DNA from: Gracilaria domingensis
Taxonomy: Eukaryota; Rhodophyta; Florideophyceae; Gracilariales; Gracilariaceae
Assembly (NCBI GenBank): GCA_022539475.1
Contig: VCMS01000031.1
Coordinates: 225,826-289,825, forward strand
DNA: 64,000 nucleotides
Direction: 5' to 3'
In this document: in pieces, positions 55,273 through 63,610 of the stretch
Numbering within the stretch: the first letter of the stretch is position 1
How the letters are laid out: each line of letters starts with the position of its first letter
Position numbers and translations under genes: made by a program
Notes under the pieces: generated by a model
Seen by the model: the letters and a program-made list of their open reading frames with translations, nothing else
Database searches by the model: none
Told to the model about the DNA's origin: nothing

Positions 55273-56527
55273 CGGACTTGTTACCGCGCCCATACGGCGT
55301 CATTCAATAAAGATCAGTGTTTTTGTGGTGGCCATGATTGCATCTCCGAGCGGCACTTAGACTTCCGGAAACGGCCCATGGTGTGGGAAGCGGTAGCGCT
55401 CTCCGAGTGCACACAACTCCGCGGGCAACAACGCGGAGAGCACGCTCGCCGTCCGTGCGGTGTGTCGCGCGTGCCGGCAGGCGGCGCAATCCGAAAATTT
55501 CGGTATTAACCCCGGTCGGAGTGCATGCGCGCCACACGTTGTTGAGTAGCCGATTCAGTATACATTATTGCACGTAATGTCGTGCACGTGGAAGCCAAAA
55601 AATTTCTAAGTATTTGACCGTACGGAGAGTGCAAATCGGCCATTTTCAGCCCCTGAAACGCCGCCGTTCCGGAGATACGAGCCAAACACTGCATCGGCGT
55701 TTTTGAACCAGTACGGGCAGGCAATTTCCGCATCGATTTATTTGATTCGCCTTGCAAGTAACCGTGCGCTGCGGCGTCGCGCGCTCGCCGTATACCGTCG
55801 TAGGGAGTATGCAGTGCGCTCGAATTGCGCAGCGCTGTACTCCGTGTACGCGTGGGTTCCAGCGCAGCTCCTTGTGCCGCTATTCCGTTCGTTACTTGAG
55901 CGTTAGAGAGACGGGGTGTCCCCGAACTTTGGCGTAGTTCCTGCCGATCGGTGCTTGTTCAACGCAGGGCGTGTGGGTACACAGAGCCGTGCGGTGTTGC
56001 CACCGGGACCATATCTCCACGGAGGGGCGTTCAAGAAACGTCTACGGAGCCGTGCGGTGTGTCAAGCCCGGGAAGAGCGGGGGGAGACTATGTCAGTTCC
56101 CATACGGAGGACATACTACATAGTAAACCCGCGCGTTGACTCCACTCCTCCTGACGTCCGTGCCGTTCTGTAGTTTACAAAGTTAGCTCAGTAAGCGCCG
56201 TGCGGAATTGTCGAGAGTACCGAACATCCATTCGAAGTCGGTGCCATCTGAAAACCTCGGTGCGGCTTCACGGCGTTCCTAGCAAGCCTAGGAGGGCATA
56301 ACAAACCGTTCGGAGTTCTAGCCCCGTCCGGGGCGGGAAGAAACTCTGCCCAATTTCCGCGCGGGTTCCTTAATGGTTGAGGAGGTCCGTACGGTTGCTT
56401 GGACGAGACTAGTCTGTGCGTGAGATAGATGTTAGAATGTCAGTAGTTAGCCGAGATTCCCTCTCTTCCAGAGCGCTAACGCTCGGAGCTGCAAAAGAAA
56501 GAGAAGGCAGTGATCCCCCCTCCTGCA
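55273..56527. other. Convergent spacer between antisense gene and integrase
   Basis: No frame longer than about 100 codons on either strand. It contains many CCGNNCGG palindromes, with CCGTGCGGTGT/CCGTGCGGAAT words repeated (55,448, 55,987, 56,048 and 56,199). It must hold the 3' end of the plus-strand transcript. Confidence 0.5.
55306..55311 (+). terminator. AATAAA polyadenylation signal of antisense gene
   Basis: AATAAA lies 34 nt after the stop codon of the antisense frame and is followed by a TGTTTTTGTGG (U/GU-rich) stretch, the usual arrangement of a eukaryotic poly(A) site. Confidence 0.5.
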
Positions 56528-57802
56528 TTAAGGCGACTCCGTTCGGCTTACGCGCTTCCAGTATCGCGCAAGGAAGTGCTGCGGGATGTTTTCCGGCGGT
56601 TCCCAGGAGTCACCTGCAGCACCGTATCCATACCACCGCACGCGGTAAACCATTCCGTGCGGAGGATCGTCAGCAATCCCGTGAGCGAGAATTTTGTCGA
56701 CGATCCCGGTAGTATCCGAGAGGTGTCCTGTAGAGTCAGAAGCTCCAGTGAGAGTGTTAGTCTGGTCCGAAACGGGCTCGTCAGCATCAGGGCCTTCCGG
56801 GTCGGCTTGTACGCCGCGCTGTCGTTCGGTTGTCACTGGTTGGGACCGGTTCCGAGCGGGAGCCAGGGTGACACGGTCAATGCTGACAGCATCGTGTATA
56901 CCGTCCACATCGATTGTCACCGTATCGTTCGTAGCGGAGACAACCTTGTAGGGCCCTGCTCTCTTTGGCAACAGCTTCCACGACGTACGCTTATGCTCTT
57001 CGAGAACGCCTCGGGTCGGAGTAGTCTTAGGACGGTCAAGGAAAACTTCCTCTCCCGCAGTGAAACGTGGAGTCACCCGTACAGCTTTGTCGAAGTTCTC
57101 CTTATACCTGCGTTGTGCGTTTGTGAGACGGTTCCGCGCGGATTGAAGCGTAGCCTTTACAAGGCGTAGTGTGTAACGCTTCATCTGACCTGGGGTAGGT
57201 TGCGTCGGCGTAGCAGGATCCGTAGCGGAGCTTGGCTCGTTTAGAACAACATTCGGCGGAACACGGGTTAGCGCCAAGTCGAATGGTGTGGTGCCCGTGC
57301 TTCGGTGAACCTGTAGATTGTATTCGTACGTAAGCGGTTGTACGTATGCGTGCCAGTTCGACTGGTGATCCGCAACGTAATGTCGCAAGCGTTGTAGTAG
57401 CGTACGATTGAACCGCTCGGCCTGGCCATTCGTCTGCGGATGGTATGCCGTTGTTGTGACGTGTTTTGTACCCAGCGAGCGACATACTTCCTCGAAGAAC
57501 TTCGCGACGAATTGAGGGCCGTTATCGGTGAGTAGGTAGTTAGGGATCCCGTACGGATAGACCCAGTTCTCCAGAAATCTTTTGGCCACAACTGGAGCAG
57601 TGGTAGACCGTAGCGGGATAGCTCTGCAGAGCTTCGTGAACCGGTCGGTGATCCCCAAAATGTATTCAGCCCCATTCACGGACTTCGGAAAAGGACCGAC
57701 AATGTCCATAGCCACGAACTCGAGTGAGCCCGTTGCCGGAAGAGCTTCAGTCTTTTCTGAAAACGGTGTCGTGTGCCGCGGATAGCAGCGCACGAGCGGC
57801 AA
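56528..57802 (-). CDS. Integrase catalytic core, C-terminus and chromodomain (pol, third frame segment)
   Basis: Frame of 424 codons continuing the polyprotein after a -1 frame change at about 57,755. The real junction is FQKRLKLF in the RT frame followed by PATGSLEFVAMDIVGPFPKS here. DDE core: Asp in AMDIVGPF, Asp in LLTDNGPQF, Glu in TTAYHPQTNGQAERFNRTLL. Next come a basic region and the SH3-like GEEVFLDRP/KRAGPYKVVSATNDT part. At the end is a chromodomain: IVDKILAHGIADDPPHGMVY, then RVRWYGYGAAGDSWEPPENI. Chromodomains steer chromovirus integration to particular chromatin. All catalytic residues are present. Stop at 56,528. Confidence 0.9.
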   Translation of the reverse strand: MPLVRCYPRHTTPFSEKTEALPATGSLEFVAMDIVGPFPKSVNGAEYILGITDRFTKLCRAIPLRSTTAPVVAKRFLENWVYPYGIPNYLLTDNGPQFVAKFFEEVCRSLGTKHVTTTAYHPQTNGQAERFNRTLLQRLRHYVADHQSNWHAYVQPLTYEYNLQVHRSTGTTPFDLALTRVPPNVVLNEPSSATDPATPTQPTPGQMKRYTLRLVKATLQSARNRLTNAQRRYKENFDKAVRVTPRFTAGEEVFLDRPKTTPTRGVLEEHKRTSWKLLPKRAGPYKVVSATNDTVTIDVDGIHDAVSIDRVTLAPARNRSQPVTTERQRGVQADPEGPDADEPVSDQTNTLTGASDSTGHLSDTTGIVDKILAHGIADDPPHGMVYRVRWYGYGAAGDSWEPPENIPQHFLARYWKRVSRTESP

Positions 57803-59709
57803 TCTCGAACGGTTTGGTATACATCATGGGCCATCTGTGGCCAGTAGAAGTCCCTGCGGAGAGTGTTGTACATACGGGTTCCGCCCGGGTGTCCTTCCAA
57901 ACGCGGATAGTGCGATAGATAGAGCACGCGCGGAACAAGGGAGCGAGGCACTACCTTCTGTAGTGCTCCGTCCAGGGGGGAGTGGCGATTAAGTACTCCG
58001 TGGCGGTTAACGTCGAAGAGGGTAATGCCGTTACCCACTTCTTTCCGTACAGACTTGCAGTACTCATCCTCAGCCTGAGCTCGAATGAGCTCTTCCAGAG
58101 TAACCAGTTGGACTTCCGTTTCCTCTTCTACAATAGCCATAACCTCCGGGCATCCGATCGGTGCGCTCTCGTCGCACCAGTCAATAGCGACGTCCTTCAA
58201 GACCTCGCCGTCAACTAAGAAGTCTGCTATCGGGTCTTTGTCATCTTCTGCTCGGTCCTCAACCAAGAGGCAGGGAACCTCTTCGTCAAGAGGTGTCTGG
58301 TCCTCTCCGTCCGTTTGGATGCGTGATAGCGCATCGGGGGCCCGGTTTTTTATGCCCGGTCGGTGTACGATATCGAAGTCGTACTCCATCAGACGGAGTC
58401 GCCAGCGAGCGAGCCGTCCAGAGGCGTCCGCCAGGTTGAGTATCCACCTCAGCGCATGGTGATCTTTTCGGAGGGTGAACCTGCCCATCTCCAGGTACGG
58501 TCGAAGGTGCAGTATTGCCCACAATACAGCGAGGCATTCCCGTTCGGTTGTAGAGTAAGCCCGTTCGGCTTTCGTCAATGAGCGACTCCAGTATCCGATT
58601 GGGAGAAGATCACCGTCCGGTTGCTTCTGTAACAAGACGCATCCGACTTGTTTGTCGCAATCGTCGGTATCCAGAACGTACGGCATATCCGGGCGTGGAA
58701 TAGCCAGGATAGGAGGCCGTATTAGCCGGCTGCGGAGCTCATCAAATGCTTCATATTCCGTATCGTTCAGTGTCTCGAAGTTGACCGGTTGGCTTTTCTC
58801 GAGTTTGCGGTTCAGAGGACCCGCAATTCGGGCACAGTTCTGCACGAAGCGTCGGAAGACGTTGCAGAGTCCCAAGAACGACCGGAGCTCTGTTTGGTTG
58901 GTGGGTGGTTTAGCCGCATGGATAGCATCTTGAGTCTTCGTAGAGACCTGTAGCTTTCCTGGACGGATAACGGGGCCCAAGTAATCTACAGTACCACTAA
59001 AGAAGTAGCACTTATCCAGACGTAGAGTTATTCCAGCCGATCGGAGGAGTGATAAGATAGTCCGAACATGGTCGTAATGTTCAGCGACCGTACGGGAGTA
59101 GATGATAACGTCGTCGAGATAGACCAACGCGTACTGCCATTTCACACGACACAGTATGATATCCAGCGCTCTCCAAAAAGTCGCTGGTGCGTTCTTCAAC
59201 CCGAACGGCATTCGGGTATACCGATACAGTCCCATGTGGGAGGTAAACGTCGTCTTATTCCGGTCGGCTTCATCCACTTCGGTTTGCCAATATCCGCTGT
59301 TGGCATCCACGGTGGAGAATATCTTCGCGTCCCCCAGTGAATCGATACACTCTTTCATTCTCGGTAACGGATAAGTGTCCCGAACGGTAACTGCGTTAAG
59401 ACGGCGGTAATCCACACAGAAGCGGAGGCTGCCGTCTTTCTTTTGAGCGAACACGACCGGGCTAGCCCACTCGGCCGATGAGGGCTCAACTACACCCATC
59501 TCCAGCTGCTTGCTGACCTCCTTGCGTTCAAGTTCGCGACGTGCAGGACCCGCTCGGTATGGCATCTGGTAGATAGGTTTCGTACCAGGTTCCAATTGGA
59601 TGCGGTGCTTCGCGGCATCGATACGGCCTAAGTGGCCGTCCCACATATCTTGAAACGGTCTGAGCAGCTCGATAACCTTATCCTGTTCGGATCGGAACTC
59701 GGAAGACAA
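57676..59709 (-). CDS. Reverse transcriptase, RNase H and integrase zinc domain (pol, second frame segment)
   Basis: Coding really begins near 59,815, just after a TAA in this frame. It is joined to the protease frame by a -1 change at the GGGGCCCC run (59,805-59,815). RT motifs: LRFCVDYRRLNAVTVRDTYP near 59,420, STVDANSGYWQTEVDEADRN near 59,300, FTSHMGLYRYTRMPFGLKNA near 59,220, and the catalytic LVYLDDVIIYS near 59,120. RNase H: LDTDDCDKQVGCVLLQ near 58,660, TERECLAVLWAI near 58,530, and RKDHHALRW (family: TDHHAL) near 58,460. The integrase HHCC finger lies at about 57,900-57,790 (HPGGTRMYNTL, YWPQM, VRDCRSCA). The last 26 or so codons are out of frame. Confidence 0.93.
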   Translation of the reverse strand: MSSEFRSEQDKVIELLRPFQDMWDGHLGRIDAAKHRIQLEPGTKPIYQMPYRAGPARRELERKEVSKQLEMGVVEPSSAEWASPVVFAQKKDGSLRFCVDYRRLNAVTVRDTYPLPRMKECIDSLGDAKIFSTVDANSGYWQTEVDEADRNKTTFTSHMGLYRYTRMPFGLKNAPATFWRALDIILCRVKWQYALVYLDDVIIYSRTVAEHYDHVRTILSLLRSAGITLRLDKCYFFSGTVDYLGPVIRPGKLQVSTKTQDAIHAAKPPTNQTELRSFLGLCNVFRRFVQNCARIAGPLNRKLEKSQPVNFETLNDTEYEAFDELRSRLIRPPILAIPRPDMPYVLDTDDCDKQVGCVLLQKQPDGDLLPIGYWSRSLTKAERAYSTTERECLAVLWAILHLRPYLEMGRFTLRKDHHALRWILNLADASGRLARWRLRLMEYDFDIVHRPGIKNRAPDALSRIQTDGEDQTPLDEEVPCLLVEDRAEDDKDPIADFLVDGEVLKDVAIDWCDESAPIGCPEVMAIVEEETEVQLVTLEELIRAQAEDEYCKSVRKEVGNGITLFDVNRHGVLNRHSPLDGALQKVVPRSLVPRVLYLSHYPRLEGHPGGTRMYNTLRRDFYWPQMAHDVYQTVRDCRSCAAIRGTRHRFQKRLKLFRQRAHSSSWLWTLSVLFRSP

Positions 59710-60712
59710 CTGTACCTTTGAGGTCCAATCCTCTTCAATGCTCGTCGGTGGCTTCTGCCCGGCTGGGTCATCCGTGTCCGCATCCGGAAAAGACTCGGAG
59801 TTGGGGCCCCTTCCTTAGTTTCGTCGCTCCGAGACGAAAATAGCGGAGATATCACAGCGATTGGAGATGGAAGGGCAAGTCCCACGATGATGCCTTTATG
59901 TAGGCGTACCGGACGGTCGGAAAAGCTAGCCACCTGAACATAGAAAGGAGTATCCGGTCGGAGTTCCATTACACCATTAACAAGGAGAGTGAGCTCTTCT
60001 TTGTGTGCCGTGCGGTGATTTTCTTGAATAAACATGAGACCTGCGGCCTTGGAGGTTACCAGGACGTGAGATTTCGACATCGGGGGTATCATTATCCGGC
60101 GGGCAACGCGAATTTTGTTTGAAGGCGTTGACCGGTCGGTAGTTGGAGTAAGGTTCTGAGGATATCCGGGCGGAGTTGTACTTTGTCCAGACGCGGATTG
60201 AATTGCCACTGGATGTGAGTGGCGTAGCACGACAGTCCGTTTTGGAGGTAGTATCGCCAAAACATATCTGTCGATAAACGAGGTACCGAGGATGCAGCTG
60301 GCCGCAAGGTTACTTGCTACCAAGAACGGTACCAGTACGTGCAGAGCTCCAATTTGTACCAGAAGAGGAACAACACCCAGAATATCCATCCGATTACGAG
60401 AGGCATCCGTAATGTTCTTGACCTTTCGGGGTTGTAAGTGTGCCTTCCAGCGCGGCGGGAGATGCCGCTCATGAATGAGATTTGGGCCAGCGCCAGTGTC
60501 GAGAACGCCCGTAAGTGGATACATTACCGATCGGAAAAAGCCGACGGAGAAATTCACTTTATAATGAACGTGCTCATCAACATAACTGGCGTGGCCGACT
60601 CATACTCATCCAAAGCGTGTAAAAGCGACTGCTCGTCCAGATCGGAGGCAGGATCCGTACAGTCCACTTCGGTGAGGCGCTTCGGCCCTGGAGGACGGTG
60701 CGCCTCTACGCG
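59628..60712 (-). CDS. Protease segment (pol, first frame segments)
   Basis: The main frame starts at 60,557. It carries an aspartic protease with GVLDTGAGPNLI (D-T/S-G active site) near 60,500 and ILGTSFIDRYV near 60,270. Residues GVVPLLVQIGALHVLVPFLV lie between, as in retroviral-type proteases. Upstream, 60,712-60,557 reads in another frame as an acidic linker (GRVEAHRPPGPKRLTEVDCT, then DPASDLDEQSLLHALDEYES) that ends at a TGA exactly where the protease frame takes over. Gag to linker, linker to protease, and protease to RT each need a -1 change. The protease frame itself runs on to 59,628, overlapping RT. Confidence 0.85.
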
Positions 60713-62949
60713 CCCTCCGTTCCGGTTTCCTGCTCCACTGCAGCGTTCTCTCCAACAACCATGACCGGTCGGGGGGCAACAGTGCGTCCCGCAAGAGCAG
60801 CGCGGACGGGAGTGGCCGAACGTACACCACTAGATATCCGAGTGGAGCCGTCACGGTTATAGTAACCCTCCTCCCGACGGAGGTGGTAGTTCTTCTCCCG
60901 TGCGGCAAGCAGAGCTTCACGAACACCGGGCGGGATCATCTTGCAATGGTCCGGTTCCCTGGAAAGGCAAATCCGACACGGGCGATCCATCAGGCGTCCT
61001 TGAGACTGCGCTGGCTGCTCAGCCGTTTGGGGCATAATGGCAGTTGCCGTGTTGTATGAGTCCGACCGCGAATAATTTGAAGGTGACGACGGCGTTGTCG
61101 GCACCGACGGAGCGGAGCTACCTTGCCCGAATGCAAGTACTGCTTCACCATCGTCCGAGTCGGTGGCGAAAGATTCCGTTTCGGTGTTCTGCATGCTCAG
61201 GATCTTCCGTCCCATGGAGCGGTTTGCTGCTGCCTTAGTTCCAGACGGACGCAACGTTGGCGTGTCAACCCGAACGGATTGACGTTTCGCCGAACGGTGC
61301 GTGTCGCCGTATGACTCGGCGTACCTCGCGAGCGCTTCATATCCAATAGACGGATGCGTCGTGAGATGGTTACGCACCTTCGCCCGTATGGAAGGCAGTA
61401 ACCCCTCCACAAAGAGGGACTTCAATCTCCGATCGGAGAAGAAATTGCCGCAGCGGAGAGCCTTCGTCCACAGTTTCTGAGAGTATTCCGTTTCAGACAT
61501 CTCAGAAGATTGGCGGTACAGAGTGACATCCGCATAGGCGTCAGCAATGACTTCATTCGTAGCGTACGTAGTCAACAAGAAGTTGACAACCTCCGAGTAC
61601 GTACGGAGCATCTCACCCCGACGTACATCAACGGCGCCCGTTTCTCCCAGGAGCCTAGACTGGATCAAAGCATGAGCCGGTCCGGTCAGGTAGAATTGGA
61701 AGCACCAAAGTGCTGCTCCCTCGGACAGTCCGTTGTGGTTGCAAGCGGTCTTGAACCGTTGCAGAAAGTTCAGGACTGATATAGAATCCGCCCCGGAGAA
61801 GGAAAGTCCCTTCATCTGGACATACAACTTCTTCTGGTGGCGCCCAATCTTGCGCGCTACCCTCGCATTGTACCGGTGACTGCGGTTGTCCAACCGATAC
61901 CTACGGTACTCCACCACCTTGATGAACAGTTCGTTCAGCGGTCTGATGCGCCTGGGCGCAGCCTTCTTCGAGCGGGAACGATGCCGATCGGAGCGGCGTT
62001 TGCGATCAGAACGGTCCGAGTCCTCGTCACTGTCAGTTCTGGAAACGGCATCAGAACTATCCGAGCGGTCAGAATCAGTATCCGAATCGGAAGAGCGTCG
62101 TTTCTGTCTACGACGACGTCGGTTCTTCCGGGCGCGGGGTCGATCCGAACCAGAGGAACCATCAGCTCTACCGCCCTTCTTGCGGCGGCCTTTTCTCTCG
62201 TCTTGAGAAGAGTCGTCTGAATCTCCGTTCGGGTCATCTCGATGAGGAACCGCCGGGAGGACAGGAGCCATGGGGGCACTCTGCTGGCCCTCTTCTGGGT
62301 GCGGCTCATTGTTCCGCTCGGCGGGTAAGTAGCCAGCGGCTAAGTCCGGTCGGCCAAGCAAAGACTTGGAAAGGGGTGGCAACGTTGCCGTTGCCGTGTA
62401 AACTGCCGGTTGGCCTTCCTGATCACCTTCGCCAAATCCGATCGGTATCAACTGTTGTATAATCGCCTCGGCAGTCTGGCGGACTGTCGGGGTGATTACT
62501 TCGGTCAACAACTCCGGAAGGCGTTCAAGAAGATAACGCTCAACCCGAACGGGAACGCGAGCTTCGATCTCGTTCTTCAGCTTGTAATGCCAGTAAGGCT
62601 CAAGCTGCTTCCACAGTTCTGGAAGAGTCTTCGGTGTACGTTCCGAAGCGTTCTGTCCGGTTGGAACAGAGAGTTGCGGAAGCGACTCTGCTCCGTCCCA
62701 ACTAACTGGAGCTTCATTATTCCGGTCGGAAGAAGCGGCGGTGGCCCTAGAGGGACTCGAGGACTTGCGCAAAAGTACCTCGGGGTTCTCCAGGCGGAAA
62801 TCGGGGGCAGGTGCAGTGCCACGGGCACTCCGGCGGCGAACCGAAGCGGTATCCGAAGCGGTCTGCGGAGGAGGCTCGACGGACTGAGCCAATTCTTTTT
62901 CGACATCAACCCTTACGGTCGGTTCCACAGTTGCGTCACGTGCATTCAT
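60706..62949 (-). CDS. Gag polyprotein
   Basis: The first ATG in frame is 62,949 (747 codons; stop TAG 60,706-60,708). The N-terminal part is acidic and disordered. Residues about 110-170 are a helical region (LPELWKQLEPYWHYKLKNEI). A long Arg/Ser/Asp-rich RS-like stretch (RPRARKNRRRRRQKRRSSDS) covers about 270-345. The retrotransposon gag (capsid) domain runs from about 385 to 560: LSFSGADSISVLNFLQRFKT, GAALWCFQFYLTGPAHALI, and ETEYSQKLWTKALRCGNFFS. Near the end RPCRICLSREPDHC could be a reduced zinc knuckle (C-x2-C-x6-H-x-C, not the standard C-x2-C-x4-H-x4-C). Intact reading frame. Confidence 0.9.
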   Translation of the reverse strand: MNARDATVEPTVRVDVEKELAQSVEPPPQTASDTASVRRRSARGTAPAPDFRLENPEVLLRKSSSPSRATAASSDRNNEAPVSWDGAESLPQLSVPTGQNASERTPKTLPELWKQLEPYWHYKLKNEIEARVPVRVERYLLERLPELLTEVITPTVRQTAEAIIQQLIPIGFGEGDQEGQPAVYTATATLPPLSKSLLGRPDLAAGYLPAERNNEPHPEEGQQSAPMAPVLPAVPHRDDPNGDSDDSSQDERKGRRKKGGRADGSSGSDRPRARKNRRRRRQKRRSSDSDTDSDRSDSSDAVSRTDSDEDSDRSDRKRRSDRHRSRSKKAAPRRIRPLNELFIKVVEYRRYRLDNRSHRYNARVARKIGRHQKKLYVQMKGLSFSGADSISVLNFLQRFKTACNHNGLSEGAALWCFQFYLTGPAHALIQSRLLGETGAVDVRRGEMLRTYSEVVNFLLTTYATNEVIADAYADVTLYRQSSEMSETEYSQKLWTKALRCGNFFSDRRLKSLFVEGLLPSIRAKVRNHLTTHPSIGYEALARYAESYGDTHRSAKRQSVRVDTPTLRPSGTKAAANRSMGRKILSMQNTETESFATDSDDGEAVLAFGQGSSAPSVPTTPSSPSNYSRSDSYNTATAIMPQTAEQPAQSQGRLMDRPCRICLSREPDHCKMIPPGVREALLAAREKNYHLRREEGYYNRDGSTRISSGVRSATPVRAALAGRTVAPRPVMVVGENAAVEQETGTEGA

Positions 62950-63004
62950 CACGAGATATCTTCGTCAGCTCTGTTGGTACTCCATACGGAAAACACGAAT
63001 CCCA

Positions 63005-63023
63005 CTTCTAGGTCGGGAGACCA
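63005..63023 (-). other. Primer-binding site
   Basis: On the minus strand, TGGTCTCCCGACCTAGAAG begins one nucleotide after the 5' LTR. TGG complements a tRNA CCA end. The matching tRNA would end ...GGTCGGGAGACCA; its identity was not determined. Confidence 0.65.
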
Positions 63024-63024
63024 A

Positions 63025-63605
63025 TGTGAGATAGCGCCGTCAGGCGAAAGAGTCCTAGAGGCGCGATCCGTGAACGGTTCGTAAGCGGGGCGTGTAGTCC
63101 CGTGATCCGGTCGGTTGTAGAGTGTGACGCGTGATAATGATCGCCAGCACCGGGCGGTCGTAGGAAGACAGGGCGGTTGGGCATGTCAGGCGCGGTCGAG
63201 AAACGCGCGTTGAGTCCGAACGGCTTGGAAACCTAATAGTTGTCCGTCGCGGTCTAGTCGCAGGTATGACTTAGCGAAAAGATAGTTCAGGACGGTGGTG
63301 CTTACCCTTTACGAGTTGGGTGTACGGGAGGAGCGGAGGTGCATAAGTAGCACCTCGACGCTGCAACTCACCACGTACAGTCCGAATCGGCACCCTGCTC
63401 ACATGGCGAAAATATCCAGAGGTGGAGCGGGTGCCATCTGTCTACAACTATGCTACGTGTAATTCCTATCGTACAAGTCCGCACGGTGTGCCATATCGGC
63501 GCATGTGGGACACTTCGCGTTTCCCGAAAGCTTCTGACGCACCCCTTCTTACCTGCCATACCGATCGGATCACCCATACAACAACGCTGACCTCACTATA
63601 CTACA
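63025..63605 (-). repeat. LTR (5' LTR relative to gag-pol)
   Basis: 581 bp, TG...CA, partner of 51,555-52,135. About 13 mismatches, mostly transitions and a few clustered pairs (for example around 63,133 and 63,182). Drives gag-pol on the minus strand. Confidence 0.95.
63336..63356. promoter_or_regulatory. LTR hairpin with TATA-like loop (right LTR)
   Basis: Identical to 51,866-51,886: GAGGTGC-ATAAGTA-GCACCTC. Unchanged although the LTRs have diverged by 13 sites. Confidence 0.4.
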
Positions 63606-63610
63606 AAGAT
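63606..63610. repeat. Target-site duplication AAGAT (right)
   Basis: Copy of 51,550-51,554, directly adjoining the CA end of the right LTR. Confidence 0.9.

Larger units (their letters stand above)
51637..63598. repeat. Dispersed palindrome CCGNNCGG, about 78 copies
   Basis: A hand count along the element gives about 78 sites, roughly one per 155 bp. They lie in both LTRs (5 each), the antisense gene, the 55.3-56.5 kb spacer, integrase, RT, protease and gag. About 3-5 would be expected from base composition. The spacer variant CCGNNNCGG is also enriched (about 15-20). Only scattered copies (for example 2923, 11,913) were noticed in the flanking 51 kb. Central dinucleotides vary (GT, AT, AA, AG, TA, TG, TT, CT, CA, GG), so only the half sites are constrained. 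Confidence 0.85.
51555..63605 (-). mobile_element. Ty3/Gypsy chromovirus-type LTR retrotransposon with antisense gene
   Basis: A 12,051-bp complete element with paired LTRs, AAGAT target duplication, primer-binding site, polypurine tract, gag, protease, RT/RNase H and integrase with C-terminal chromodomain on the minus strand (order PR-RT-RH-IN-CHD, hence Gypsy). It is larger than usual because a 4.4-kb segment between integrase and the 3' LTR carries a long frame on the opposite strand. The main frames are offset by single-nucleotide frame changes, so the copy as read would not express a full polyprotein. GC content (about 54%) is above the surrounding DNA. Confidence 0.95.

Noticed and set aside
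61044-62220. Plus-strand frames opposite gag
   Set aside because: Shadows of the intact gag frame; unlike 52,342-55,272 they lie opposite a recognised gene and lack a long continuous reading.
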